From NCBI RefSeq assembly GCF_017573465.1, contig NZ_JAGEPF010000041.1:1-64000 (forward strand): a stretch of 64,000 bases of DNA, given 5' to 3'. Source of the DNA: Actinomadura violacea (GTDB taxonomy: Bacteria; Actinomycetota; Actinomycetes; Streptosporangiales; Streptosporangiaceae). Both the position numbers and the translations under genes were made by a program. Shown here one piece after another: positions 16,438-25,192 of the stretch (position 1 is the stretch's first letter; the number at the start of each line of letters is the position of its first letter). The notes below the pieces were generated by a model, which did no database searches, had not been told where the DNA came from, and was given only the letters and a program-made list of their open reading frames with translations.

Positions 16438-17328
16438 TCAGCCGGACGCCAGGAGTTTGGAGAAGAAGGGGAAGCCGACCAGGATCACGAAGCCGAGCAT
16501 GAGCAGGCTGGTCGGCACCCACATGGCGGTGGTGCGGGAGTTGGCCTCGGCGCGTGCGGAGGCGGACGCCTCGTGACGCATGGAGGTGATCTTGGCGACC
16601 AGGACGTCGTGCATCTTGGCGCCCTCGCTGCCCGCGATCTCGGCGGTGTGGGCCAGGTCGATCAGGTCGCGGACGCCGATCTCCTCACCGAGCCGGGACA
16701 GGGCCCGCCAGGGCTGCTCCTGGCCGTTCCGGGCTCTGGTGAGCGCCTGGTGGACGTGCTGGAACGGCCACCCGTCGGTGATCTTCGCCGGGTTCTCCAG
16801 CGCGGCGTTGAGCGCGGCGCCGGCTTCGCGTTCCAGGACGACGAGCTGCAGGTAGGAGGTGAAGGCGTACCGGAAGTCACGGCGACGCTGACGAGCCTGG
16901 GACCGTACGTTCCAGTCCGGTACCAACCACAGGATCACAGCCAGGACAACCCCGGTGACGATGGGGAACGTCCAGGGCAGCGAGCCGCCCGTCAACGCGA
17001 CCAGGCCGCCGAAAACCGGAGGCACGACGAGCCCGGTGACGAGCAGAACGAGCTTGTCGAGCATGAACCGCTCGGCCGGACGTCCGAGCAGTGCCAGGTC
17101 GGCTCGGGGTACGGCGAGCGTCCCGGCCGGACGTGCGACACGATCCGCCAGCCATCGGCCGAGGCGCTCGCCGGTCTTCAGGTCGTTGGTCGGGGGCGCG
17201 GGGAGCAGTGTGGGCTGGATCCGGGCCATAGCAGCGTCCAAGCGCGGAGGCGCCGGCCACACCCCACGAATGAACATGAGGATGCCCACAGCGCCCAAGA
17301 CCCCGCTAAGGGCGGCGAGAACGATCAC
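16438..17328 (-). CDS. tadC: TadC-like type II/IV secretion inner-membrane platform protein
   Basis: 296 residues from a GTG at 17328 overlapping the tadB stop (GTGA). It has an N-terminal membrane helix (VIVLAALSGVLGAVGILMF), a pair of helices around residues 95-140 and a C-terminal one (LLMLGFVILVGFPFF). Between them lies a T2SSF domain with EREAGAALNAALENP and DLIDLAHTAEIAGSEGAKM. With TadB it forms the platform on which the TadA ATPase drives pilin extrusion. The gene order tadA-tadB-tadC matches other actinobacteria. Confidence 0.88.
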   Translation of the reverse strand: MIVLAALSGVLGAVGILMFIRGVWPAPPRLDAAMARIQPTLLPAPPTNDLKTGERLGRWLADRVARPAGTLAVPRADLALLGRPAERFMLDKLVLLVTGLVVPPVFGGLVALTGGSLPWTFPIVTGVVLAVILWLVPDWNVRSQARQRRRDFRYAFTSYLQLVVLEREAGAALNAALENPAKITDGWPFQHVHQALTRARNGQEQPWRALSRLGEEIGVRDLIDLAHTAEIAGSEGAKMHDVLVAKITSMRHEASASARAEANSRTTAMWVPTSLLMLGFVILVGFPFFSKLLASG

Positions 17329-18206
17329 AGCTCGGCTCCTGGGACGGCGGATGTCGGGTGGGTGGTGTGCATGAATCTCGCTCCGGTCGACAGGACGACG
17401 AGGCGCCGCATCCACCACAGGCCGGCCCCGTAGATGGCCGCGACCACGGCGAGCACCGTCTGTCCGAGCGCGGTGCCGTAGGGGGCGGCGAGTGTCTGCG
17501 ACGAGGCGAACAGCACGCTCAGGGCCATGACCGAGCCCACGATGACGATCAGCGTCGTGCGCAAACCGGCTCGTTCGGCCTCGACGTCCCGGCGGACGAG
17601 AACCTCCTGCTCGACGGCGTCAGCCAGCAGCCGCAACGCCTCACGCGTCCCCGGACCGCGCCGGCGGGCGGCCAGCACCAGCGCGCAGGCGATCAGATCG
17701 GCGATCGGGTCGTCCAGCTCGTCGGCGAACGCCCGCAGCGACTGCTCGGGATTTGCATGGTTGTTCAGTCTCCTGGCCAGCACGGTCACCGGCCCGCGGA
17801 TCGCCTCGGGCGCGATACGGGCGCTGTCGGCCAGCGCCTGCTCCAGGCCCCGGCTCGCGCCGATCATCTCCGCCAACCGCCGCGACCACTGCGCCAACGC
17901 GTCCAGCCGCGCGATCCGGCTCTGCGGCCCACGTCCCGACAGCATCGGCGGAACCGCGTACACCCCGGCCCCAGCAGCAACGGCCGCGACCGGCCACCCC
18001 GACACCAGGAACACCGCCAGCGCCGCCACGGCACCGGCGACCAATCGATTACGACGCCCGGGCCAAGCCGACGAACGCACGAGCGTCCGCAGGCGCGAAG
18101 GCGGACGCCCCTGCCGCGTCGCGGGCTCGGTTCCCCGCAGCCCGGCCACGAGGCTGATGACCGCACCGGCGGCGCAAAGGCCGGCCAGCGCGGCGAGGAC
18201 CACCAT
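17325..18206 (-). CDS. tadB: TadB-like inner-membrane platform protein
   Basis: 293 residues from the ATG at 18206, one base into the tadA stop (TGATG); a GTG nine bases earlier is the alternative. Hydrophobic helices lie at the N-terminus, around 55-85, and as a pair near the end (TTLIVIVGSVMALSVLFASS and LAVVAAIYGAGLWW). The T2SSF core has WSRRLAEMIGASRGLEQAL and an RRLNNH/ADELDDP segment. It is the partner of TadC and the TadA ATPase in the Tad secretion machine. Confidence 0.88.
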   Translation of the reverse strand: MVVLAALAGLCAAGAVISLVAGLRGTEPATRQGRPPSRLRTLVRSSAWPGRRNRLVAGAVAALAVFLVSGWPVAAVAAGAGVYAVPPMLSGRGPQSRIARLDALAQWSRRLAEMIGASRGLEQALADSARIAPEAIRGPVTVLARRLNNHANPEQSLRAFADELDDPIADLIACALVLAARRRGPGTREALRLLADAVEQEVLVRRDVEAERAGLRTTLIVIVGSVMALSVLFASSQTLAAPYGTALGQTVLAVVAAIYGAGLWWMRRLVVLSTGARFMHTTHPTSAVPGAEL

Positions 18207-19564
18207 CACACCCACGCCTCCGCCCCGGTCCTGAGCAACTCGGGATCAAAACCTTGCACCACCAGGTCGTCGAGGAGTGCGGCGCTGATGTGCCCACCCG
18301 CAGGGGTCGCCCGGCCGTCCGGGCCGGGCCGGAAGACGAGGTTGCGGGTCGGTTCCACCGAGTCCCCCGGCGGGCCGATCTCCATCACCTGCGACACGAA
18401 CCGCTCGTTGCTCGCCTGGTCGCGCTCCAGGTAGACCACCAGGGGCTCGGCCAGCCCGAACATCAGATGCACGTCATCGGCGCCCAAGCCGAGGTCGGCG
18501 CGGCGGCCGAGCTGGACGACACGGCTGAACACATGCTCGGGCCGGTGAACGTGAAGGGTGCACATCGAGCCGCGCGCCCCGGAGTACATCACCTCCAGCA
18601 TCGGAGCCAGCTCCCCCTGCCGCGCCTCACCGACGATCACCCGGTCAGGGTTCAGCCGCAGGCACGCCGGCACCAGATCCTGCAGACGTACCTCGCCCGC
18701 GCCCTCTGCGTTTGCCTGACGTGCTTCCATCGCGACGACATCGTGGTGCCGGTGCGCCAGGCGCGGGTCGTCCAGGAACAACTCGAAGTCGCTCTCCAAC
18801 GTGATGACCCGCTCCTGCGGCGGGATCTCGTTGGCCAGCGCGCGCACCAGTGTGGTCTTACCGGTGTTGACCTCACCGCAGACGATCACGTTCCGACGCG
18901 CCCGGATCGTCGCCTTCAGGAACGCCTCCAGCGGCTCGGTCAGGGTCCCGAGCTCGGTGAGCTGCCGCAGGGTCACGTCGACCAGGCGGTGAACGCGGAT
19001 CGCCAGATGCGGGCGCCTCGACACCCAGCCCACCACGGCCAGCCGGACGCCGTCGGAGAGCGCGACGTCCAGGAGCGGCGACGCATGGGAGAACTCCCGG
19101 CCGCTGTTCCCGCGCCGCGCCAGCAGCTGCACCCACTCGACAAGGTCGTCGTCGGTTTCCGCCACCGACGGCCCCGGCCGCTTGCTGCCGTCGGTATAGC
19201 TGATCCAGGTCTGCCGGCACCCGTTGACGACGATGTTTTCCACATCGGAGCGTTCCAGGTAGGGCTGCAACGGACCGAGGCCGAAGCGGCGGTCGAACAC
19301 TGACCGCGCGACCCTCTGCAACTCCTCGGCCGACATCACACGGCCGACCGCCAACTGGTCATCACCCCACGACCGCACCTGGGCATCGATCAACTGCCGC
19401 GCCCCTACGCGGTCGACACCGTCCCGCAGAACGTCCGCGAGCTGGACGGACACCGCGCGGACAGCCGCCCACAGATCCGCGTCGTCCGCGCCATCGTGCG
19501 ACGACGCGGGTCCTACGGCACGTGCCCCGTCCGGCCCGGCGAACGTCCATCCCGGCGCGCTCAC
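18206..19564 (-). CDS. tadA: TadA/CpaF secretion ATPase
   Basis: 452 residues from the GTG at 19564, which overlaps the tadZ stop (GTGA); the adjacent GTG at 19567 is equally possible. The N-terminal domain includes GLGPLQPYLERSDVENIVVNG, typical of CpaF. Walker A GEVNTGKTT (about 230-238), an Asp-box-like region, Walker B RVIVGEARQGE and the His-box SMCTLHVHRPEH are all present, so it should be an active hexameric ATPase powering pilus assembly at the cytoplasmic face. C-terminal YLERDQASNERFVSQVMEI is the usual tail. Confidence 0.93.
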   Translation of the reverse strand: MSAPGWTFAGPDGARAVGPASSHDGADDADLWAAVRAVSVQLADVLRDGVDRVGARQLIDAQVRSWGDDQLAVGRVMSAEELQRVARSVFDRRFGLGPLQPYLERSDVENIVVNGCRQTWISYTDGSKRPGPSVAETDDDLVEWVQLLARRGNSGREFSHASPLLDVALSDGVRLAVVGWVSRRPHLAIRVHRLVDVTLRQLTELGTLTEPLEAFLKATIRARRNVIVCGEVNTGKTTLVRALANEIPPQERVITLESDFELFLDDPRLAHRHHDVVAMEARQANAEGAGEVRLQDLVPACLRLNPDRVIVGEARQGELAPMLEVMYSGARGSMCTLHVHRPEHVFSRVVQLGRRADLGLGADDVHLMFGLAEPLVVYLERDQASNERFVSQVMEIGPPGDSVEPTRNLVFRPGPDGRATPAGGHISAALLDDLVVQGFDPELLRTGAEAWV

Positions 19565-20370
19565 CACTCACCCCCAACGACGGCACCCGCACCCGACAGA
19601 ACCGTCCCGCCCACGTCCCCGCCGACTTCGGACGCGGCGCGGTCGGTCGCGCGGAGTCGCCGCCCCATACATCTCAACGACCGCAGGAGCAGCGACGTCT
19701 TGAATGTCCTCCGAGCTGGAGCCCCATCCGAGAGCACGGACGCATCGTCAGGCGAGTACGGCAGTTCGGCCAGTACCGGTGTTCCGAGGACCCGCTCGAC
19801 CTCCGCCGCACGATGCGGGCCGTGCGAGATCAGGCACAGGCCGATAGTCCCGCGGCCGCCCCTGAGGTCCTTCAAGGCGTCGATCCGCGCCCGGGCGGCG
19901 TCAACCTGCCTCAACGTCGGCTTCAGGACCATGACCAGGGTGTCCGCCGTCGCCAGCAGTTCAGTGGGGGTATCGCGTCCACCGATCCGGCCCAGGTCGG
20001 CGACCACGTCGCCTTCTCGCAAAGTCAGGGCCTCGGCCAGGCGACCCCACAACGTCCCGAGCCGCACCCCGTGCCGAGGATCGCGAACGCCGTGCAGCAG
20101 CTCCACGGTGCCCTCGCCGGGGACAGGAAGCACATAGTCGTCCAGCGGAAGCCGCGCGCGCGTCCCGGTCTCGGCGGTCATCGCGAGCCCGAGCAGCCCC
20201 GGCCCGGCGGATTCGCTGAGCCGATCCGCCATGAAGCCGGGCAGGATACCTCGCCCCATGGGATCGCATTCGGCCAGCAGCACCTTCGTCGGCCACGTGA
20301 CCGCGAGCCCCAACGCGGTGGTGGTGACGCCCGGTGAACCGCCCGCCGAGACCACGCAGTACAGCGTCAC
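19561..20370 (-). CDS. tadZ: TadZ/CpaE-like MinD-family localisation protein
   Basis: 269 residues from a GTG at 20370 overlapping the cpaB stop (GTGA). It opens with TLYCVVSAGGSPGVTTTAL, a deviant Walker A in which the usual signature lysines are missing, as in many CpaE-like proteins of actinobacteria. ECDPMGRG and VVADLGRIG mark the remaining MinD-like motifs. Such proteins place the Tad machine in the cell. ATP hydrolysis is doubtful because of the missing lysine. An 83-residue upstream extension of the frame is antisense to cpaB and rejected. Confidence 0.83.
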   Translation of the reverse strand: MTLYCVVSAGGSPGVTTTALGLAVTWPTKVLLAECDPMGRGILPGFMADRLSESAGPGLLGLAMTAETGTRARLPLDDYVLPVPGEGTVELLHGVRDPRHGVRLGTLWGRLAEALTLREGDVVADLGRIGGRDTPTELLATADTLVMVLKPTLRQVDAARARIDALKDLRGGRGTIGLCLISHGPHRAAEVERVLGTPVLAELPYSPDDASVLSDGAPARRTFKTSLLLRSLRCMGRRLRATDRAASEVGGDVGGTVLSGAGAVVGGEW

Positions 20371-21080
20371 GTTCCGTCCTGTCTTTCCGTGGCCACCAGG
20401 ACGACCATCCCGGCCGCCGCCTGCCGCGCGACCTTGCCGCTGTCGGCATCGGGCACCATCAACGACACCGTCGTCGACCCGTCGGTGTCCGGCTCGTCCA
20501 CCTGGTCGACCACCGCGGCGACCTCCCGAGGAACGATGGACTCGGCGCGGCTCTGCTGAGCGCCGTCCGCGGGTTCCTGGCCCTGGCCGCCGGCGGTGAA
20601 CACCACGCGGACCTTCCACCCCGGAGCTAACCCGGGCGGCATCGCGCCGGGCTTCAACGACATGCCCACGAGCGTTCGCCCCGCCGGGGGACTCTGCTGC
20701 GTCGACAGTTGCGACACCGCGAGAAGTGTCCCTTGACGCAACGCCACCGCAGCCCGCCGCCCGACCACCTGGTCCAGCTGACGGGCGGGAATCACCGCCA
20801 CACCAGGCTCCACTGCGACCCTGGCCCGCTCAAGATCAGCCTGCGTGATCTCGTGGTCCGCCGCGACGTCACGCGCCACCTTCACGACCGACACCCGCTC
20901 ACCCGAGGAAACGAACAGGTAGACATTGGTCGCCACGGCGAACAGCACCAACATGGCCGCCCCGATGAGAAACCCCGGACGCCGCTGCCGCGGCAAAGGC
21001 TTGAACGCCCTGGAATCGACCCCACGCGCAGCCTTCGGCCCTGCCAGCACACTGTTACTCGACCTCATACCAACCCTCAT
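20367..21080 (-). CDS. cpaB: CpaB-like SAF-domain protein
   Basis: 237 residues from an ATG at 21080 that overlaps the preceding stop (ATGA). There is one N-terminal membrane helix (FLIGAAMLVLFAVATNVYLFV), then a SAF domain with VVKVARDVAADHEITQADL, GVAVIPARQLDQVVGRRAAVAL and GTLLAVSQLS. CpaB proteins assist pilus assembly at the outer face of the membrane, probably by binding glycan. Order and overlap place it firmly in the Tad operon. Confidence 0.85.
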   Translation of the reverse strand: MRVGMRSSNSVLAGPKAARGVDSRAFKPLPRQRRPGFLIGAAMLVLFAVATNVYLFVSSGERVSVVKVARDVAADHEITQADLERARVAVEPGVAVIPARQLDQVVGRRAAVALRQGTLLAVSQLSTQQSPPAGRTLVGMSLKPGAMPPGLAPGWKVRVVFTAGGQGQEPADGAQQSRAESIVPREVAAVVDQVDEPDTDGSTTVSLMVPDADSGKVARQAAAGMVVLVATERQDGT

Positions 21081-21871
21081 CCGTAGAGCGCCTGCGCCTC
21101 GGCCACCCGCAACCGGAAACTCGTCGACCGGCTCAACGGCGGAAGCGCACCACCAGACCCATCCGAACCCCGCCACGTACCGCCCCACACCACCGTCACT
21201 CGCACCCGGTAGGCATGGCCGGGCTGATGAAGCGAAGACCGCCCGAACGTGTACGAGCAATCGGTGTGCTGTGCCGCGGCCGGCCGCGACTTGTCATAGG
21301 CAGTGCCAGGACCCGCGCATCGAACGACCGGCTCACCAGGCCCCGGCGCGATCGTCATGCTCTGTGGCCGAGCGGTCACCTCGACCCACACACTGCGAGC
21401 CGCGACGCGATCATTCAGCGGACGCCAGTTGGTCACCCAGAACCACTCCGGCAGCCCCACCAGCCCATCGCTCCGGCGAGGCGGTGCCGTCCGCACCACC
21501 GGCGCCGGAATCGGCATGGTCGCCCACCTGGTCAACGCCAACTCGGCTGGCGACACCTTCGGCGTCTTGCCGCCCTCGTGCACCGGCGGGCAGACCACCT
21601 GCACGTACTCGCTCAGTTCCTGGCAATTACGTGGCCCCGCCTTCTGCAACACGCTCGCGCGGTCACCCTGCGGCGCAGCAGCAGGAGCTCGCCCGCCCTT
21701 CGCCGGCGCCCCACCGTCATGAGCGCCGTAGTCGTAGGCGAACGAGTTCGTATTCGGCGGCATCGGATCCAGCGGAGGCGGTGCAGCAACGGATGAGGCG
21801 GCGGAGAGCAGCCCGGCAACGAGCGCAGGCCCAACGGTTGCCACCCCGTCAGCACCCTTCACCGATCGCAA
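21077..21871 (-). CDS. Secreted protein of the Tad operon, function unknown
   Basis: Up to 264 residues. The widest start is a TTG at 21871; GTGs at 21862 and 21841 are alternatives, the last preceded by a GAAGG. A signal peptide with an AAPPP cleavage region (ALVAGLLSAASSVAA) is followed by an Asp/Gly/Pro linker and a beta-rich domain with conserved Trp (LPEWFWVTNWRPL) and two Cys pairs. Proteins like this precede cpaB in several actinobacterial Tad loci, but I know no assigned role. It overlaps the upstream lipoprotein gene by 23 nt. Confidence 0.75.
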   Translation of the reverse strand: MRSVKGADGVATVGPALVAGLLSAASSVAAPPPLDPMPPNTNSFAYDYGAHDGGAPAKGGRAPAAAPQGDRASVLQKAGPRNCQELSEYVQVVCPPVHEGGKTPKVSPAELALTRWATMPIPAPVVRTAPPRRSDGLVGLPEWFWVTNWRPLNDRVAARSVWVEVTARPQSMTIAPGPGEPVVRCAGPGTAYDKSRPAAAQHTDCSYTFGRSSLHQPGHAYRVRVTVVWGGTWRGSDGSGGALPPLSRSTSFRLRVAEAQALYG

Positions 21872-22397
21872 TGGATTTACTTACCCGCCACTGCCCATAA
21901 GCATCCTTAACCAGCAGAGCCTTCTTACTCCCCTGCCGAACCCCACGGATGAGCTTTTTCTGCGTAACAGAGTTCAGAAGCCCCGAGTCGCGCGAATCCT
22001 GACAGTCATGGACTGTAGCGCCACTAGCGGTAAGCTGAACGCTCTTCACGTGGACGATGATGTGACCGTAGGTCGCGATGTGATGCTTCTTCATCGCGTC
22101 GATGCGTTGGAGCACCCGCGAGAGTTGAGGATCGGCCATAACGGTCGCGAGTTGCTGCCTACGAGATTCCGCGGGGAGCGAATCTGCCCGCTCCAGCATC
22201 GCGACGAACTTCGCATAAGCCGTAGCCACAGCCTTCTCCTCCGCCGCCGTGGACGACGAAGGCGAAGACGCACTACCAGGCGCCGAAGGCAAGGCGACCG
22301 CCTTCGGCGCGCTGCCGCACGCGGAGAGGGCCAAGGCAGTACCTGCGAGGCTTAGCCAGTGGATCCCAACAGCTACCCGCCGACCAATACTCGCCAA
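21849..22397 (-). CDS. Lipoprotein, first gene of the Tad operon
   Basis: 182 residues from a TTG at 22397, preceded by GGTGGAG; no better start is in frame. The N-terminus RRVAVGIHWLSLAGTALALSAC ends in a lipobox (ALSAC, Cys at 27), so it should be lipidated outside the membrane. A Ser/Pro linker follows, then a helical region (EEKAVATAYAKFVAMLERAD) and a mixed C-terminal domain with a Cys pair (HDCQDS and GEGC). It could be a pilus accessory factor. The promoter of the whole 12-gene operon should lie in the 22.4-22.7 kb gap. Confidence 0.75.
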   Translation of the reverse strand: MASIGRRVAVGIHWLSLAGTALALSACGSAPKAVALPSAPGSASSPSSSTAAEEKAVATAYAKFVAMLERADSLPAESRRQQLATVMADPQLSRVLQRIDAMKKHHIATYGHIIVHVKSVQLTASGATVHDCQDSRDSGLLNSVTQKKLIRGVRQGSKKALLVKDAYGQWRVSKSIAIGEGC

Positions 22398-22766
22398 CTC
22401 TCCACCCTCACATGCTCGATCAAATGTTTCACTGCCACAGGCGCCGCGATTAGGACGTTGAGTGATCGTAGAGCAGGCGAAGCGACTCGTCTTCCCAACG
22501 CAATACCAAGGAAGGTAGATCTATCCACAACCGAAGGGCGCCAAATTCCGCTCATGCAGCGATCGAGTTCAAGCGAGCACACAACGGACCATCCGGGACG
22601 AAAGACTCAAATCGTAAAACCTAACTGGAAAGCGCGTCGGGTCGAACATCGAACCATCTGAACGCCCGTCACGCCGCCGGACCTGGAAGGTGACCAGAAG
22701 TCAAACCACGACCACAGACGGCGAGTCACACAGTGACCAATCAGCCGCTCCTGGTAGCCACAAGGC
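22398..22766. other. Intergenic region between divergent transcription units
   Basis: 369 nt without a credible gene. It should hold the promoter for the Tad operon (leftward) and for the small membrane protein (rightward). Its base composition is lower in G+C than the flanking genes, consistent with promoters, but no -35/-10 pair stands out by eye and I see no strong inverted repeat. Confidence 0.5.
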
Positions 22767-23339
22767 ATGCCGTCCCCAGCCCCTGAAGCACACCCACCTC
22801 TGGAACCGCACGAGCCTTGGCGTGTTGCCCCTCGCCAGCGACGTCACCAGCGCCAGCACCGCCGCAGATGGCTGGTTTCCGCGGTCGCCGGCGTACTGGC
22901 CTCCTCCGTGGCAGCCCTCGCCTTGATTCTCACCGAGCACTCTCACACGACGCCGTCACCCACCGGCGACGCCACCACGAGCAGCGCGATCAAGCGCCCG
23001 CGGTCGAGTACATCCGCAGATCCCGCACACCCGGCGCCATCCCCGCCGCGCCACCAAGAACCGAGCCACGAGGCCCGAAGGCACCAACGGCTCGATGTGT
23101 CCCCCAGCCCGTTTACGGCCCAGACGCCAAGGCCAGCCCGCCGCAACGCCGCAAACCTGCGACGGGAAACGGGGAAATCCCGGCACGGAACCCACGGCCC
23201 CCACGCCCGGCCTCGCAAGGCAGCCCACAGCCGTAAGCCACCGGCCTGGATCGGTCGCGAGTGCCGCCGCCGCTTCCCACACGACCGCATTCGGCAGGCC
23301 GCCTGCATCGCAGCCCTCCACAGCTACTTCAGCAGATGA
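22767..23339 (+). CDS. Small single-pass membrane protein with a conserved C-terminal WIGRECRRRFP motif
   Basis: 190 residues from the ATG at 22767. A basic cytoplasmic N-terminus (RQRRHQRQHRRRW) precedes one membrane helix (LVSAVAGVLASSVAALALIL, about 36-55), a long Pro/Ser/Thr/Arg-rich spacer and a compact end WIGRECRRRFPHDRIRQAAC with a final Cys and aromatic residues. The spacer looks unstructured and the tail is the only part likely to be folded. I do not recognise the family beyond its actinobacterial look. It stands alone, between the Tad operon and the restriction island. Confidence 0.6.
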   Translation: MPSPAPEAHPPLEPHEPWRVAPRQRRHQRQHRRRWLVSAVAGVLASSVAALALILTEHSHTTPSPTGDATTSSAIKRPRSSTSADPAHPAPSPPRHQEPSHEARRHQRLDVSPSPFTAQTPRPARRNAANLRRETGKSRHGTHGPHARPRKAAHSRKPPAWIGRECRRRFPHDRIRQAACIAALHSYFSR

Positions 23340-23494
23340 CTCCCGCCGAAGCCCAGCGACGCAGCGACAAAGAGCGCTCGGGCGCCAACTTGATCAAGGC
23401 TGTGAGGTCCGGACTACCTCCATGGCCGTGGGGAGCACTCACCACCACCAGGGGCGCGATCCCCCACTCCTCAGCATCACACACAGCGTAGCCA

Positions 23495-23531
23495 GGCGCC
23501 AACCGCCGCGTCGAAGGCGCGGCTGGGCGCC
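23495..23531. repeat. Long imperfect hairpin upstream of the restriction-modification operon
   Basis: GGCGCC (23495-23500) pairs with GGCGCC (23526-23531) and inside it GCCGCG (23505-23510) pairs with CGCGGC (23518-23523), with a 7-nt loop. It could be a terminator for the upstream membrane-protein transcript or a regulator site for the RM operon. A TACGAT sequence at 23588-23593, 57 nt downstream, is a plausible -10 element for hsdM1. Confidence 0.4.
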
Positions 23532-23671
23532 GGGGGAGAATCCCGGCTGGATCAACATCCGACGGCCATGGCGTGACCTTCGCTGGTTACGATACGGCAC
23601 CCCCGGGCGTGTCGGCTGAGCTCGCCCAGTACCGTCTCCTGTTTGTGGTCACTGGTAGACGGGCGGAGCGG

Positions 23672-25192
23672 ATGCGACGTGGTGGACAACTCGACCTGCT
23701 CGAAGCGGATCGAGATCGGTTGACTCTGGCCGAACTGGAGGCACACCTCTGGGAGGCGGCCCAGATTCTGCGGGGTCCGGTGGATCAGGCCGACTTCAAG
23801 AGCTACATCTTCCCATTGCTGTTCTTCAAGCGGATCAGTGACGTGCACCGAGAGGAGACTCAAGCGGCTCTGAGGGTGTCCGGTGGAGACCCCACCTTTG
23901 CAAGGTTCCCGGAGAATCACCGCTTCCAGATTCCTGGTGAGAGCTTCTGGGAGGATGTGCGGGCCGCCGAGGAGAACGTCGGCTACCACCTGCAGGGCGC
24001 CCTGCAGCGTATCGAGACGGCAAACCCACGGGCGCTGCGCGGAATCTTCGGAGACACGCCTTGGACAAACAAGGAACGGGTCTCGGACGAGGTCATCACC
24101 GATCTCCTGGAACATTTCTCGAAGCGAAGACTCGGCAACGCTGACGTTGAGCCGGACGTGCTCGGCCAAGCCTACGAGTACTTGATTAAGAAGTTTGCGG
24201 ACCTATCCAATCGTAAGGCTGGCGAGTTTTATACCCCTCGCATGGTCGTCAAGCTCCTCGTATCGATCCTCCAGCCGACGGATCGCGACATCGTTTACGA
24301 CCCGGCCTGTGGGACGGGGGGCATGCTGATCGAAGCCGCACACCACGTGGTCATCAATGGCGGCAGCCTAGAGAAACTGTCAGGGAGACTGTTCGGTCAG
24401 GAGAAGAACCTCACTACCTCGGGCATCGCCCGAATGAACCTCTTTCTGCACGGTATCGAGGACTTCGAGATCGCCCACGGCGACACCTTGCGCCATCCCG
24501 CCTTCTACGATCACGACCGGCTGGCGACCTTCGACTGCATCCTGGCGAACCCACCGTTCTCCCTCAAGGGCTGGGGCGACGATATGTGGGCCGACGACCT
24601 TTTCAAGCGTTCCGAGACCGGGGTGCCGCCGTGGAACTCGGGCGACTTTGCCTGGGTGCAGCACATGATATCCTCGATGGAACTCGGCACCGGCCGCATC
24701 GGCGTAGTTCTGCCGCAGGGAGCGTTGTTCCGGGGCGACTCTGAGGGCGCGATCCGACAGAATATCCTTGCCTCCGGGAAGGTCGAGACGGTCATCTCGC
24801 TCGCCCCGAACCTCTTCTACGGAACCGGACTCGCGGCCTGCATCCTAATCCTCCGTGACCGCCCGGCGTACCCGGGGTACGTCCTGTTCATCGACGCGTC
24901 CGACCAGTTCCGCAAGGGTCGCTCCCAGAACACTTTGGAGTCCGAGCACGTTACGCGAATTCACAACTGGTATCGAGCGGCGGCCGACATCCGGGGCCGG
25001 TCGCGCCTGGTGAGCTTGGCCGAGATCGGCCGCAACGGGGACAGCCTCTATTGCCCGCTGTACCTAGAGTCCCGTGCCGTCGCAGAGCTACCCGAGATGT
25101 CGGACGCGCTCTCGAGGCTGCGGGCCGCCCGCGCGGAACTGTCGGAGGCCGAGGCCTCACTAGGGGAGAAACTTACGGAATGGGGACTGTGA
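23672..25192 (+). CDS. hsdM: Type I restriction-modification methyltransferase subunit HsdM, first copy
   Basis: 505 residues when started at the ATG at 23672, which follows a GGCGGAG and gives the usual N-terminus (LTLAELEAHLWEAAQILRG, about 17-35). An open GTG at 23573 would add 33 residues with no family resemblance and would start upstream of the candidate -10. The SAM motif DPACGTGG (210-217) and catalytic NPPF (293-296) are intact, with the HsdM N-terminal helical domain before them. It should methylate adenine N6 in one strand of the HsdS-specified site. It overlaps the second hsdM by 13 nt, and the two proteins are clearly homologous but not identical. Confidence 0.92.
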   Translation: MRRGGQLDLLEADRDRLTLAELEAHLWEAAQILRGPVDQADFKSYIFPLLFFKRISDVHREETQAALRVSGGDPTFARFPENHRFQIPGESFWEDVRAAEENVGYHLQGALQRIETANPRALRGIFGDTPWTNKERVSDEVITDLLEHFSKRRLGNADVEPDVLGQAYEYLIKKFADLSNRKAGEFYTPRMVVKLLVSILQPTDRDIVYDPACGTGGMLIEAAHHVVINGGSLEKLSGRLFGQEKNLTTSGIARMNLFLHGIEDFEIAHGDTLRHPAFYDHDRLATFDCILANPPFSLKGWGDDMWADDLFKRSETGVPPWNSGDFAWVQHMISSMELGTGRIGVVLPQGALFRGDSEGAIRQNILASGKVETVISLAPNLFYGTGLAACILILRDRPAYPGYVLFIDASDQFRKGRSQNTLESEHVTRIHNWYRAAADIRGRSRLVSLAEIGRNGDSLYCPLYLESRAVAELPEMSDALSRLRAARAELSEAEASLGEKLTEWGL

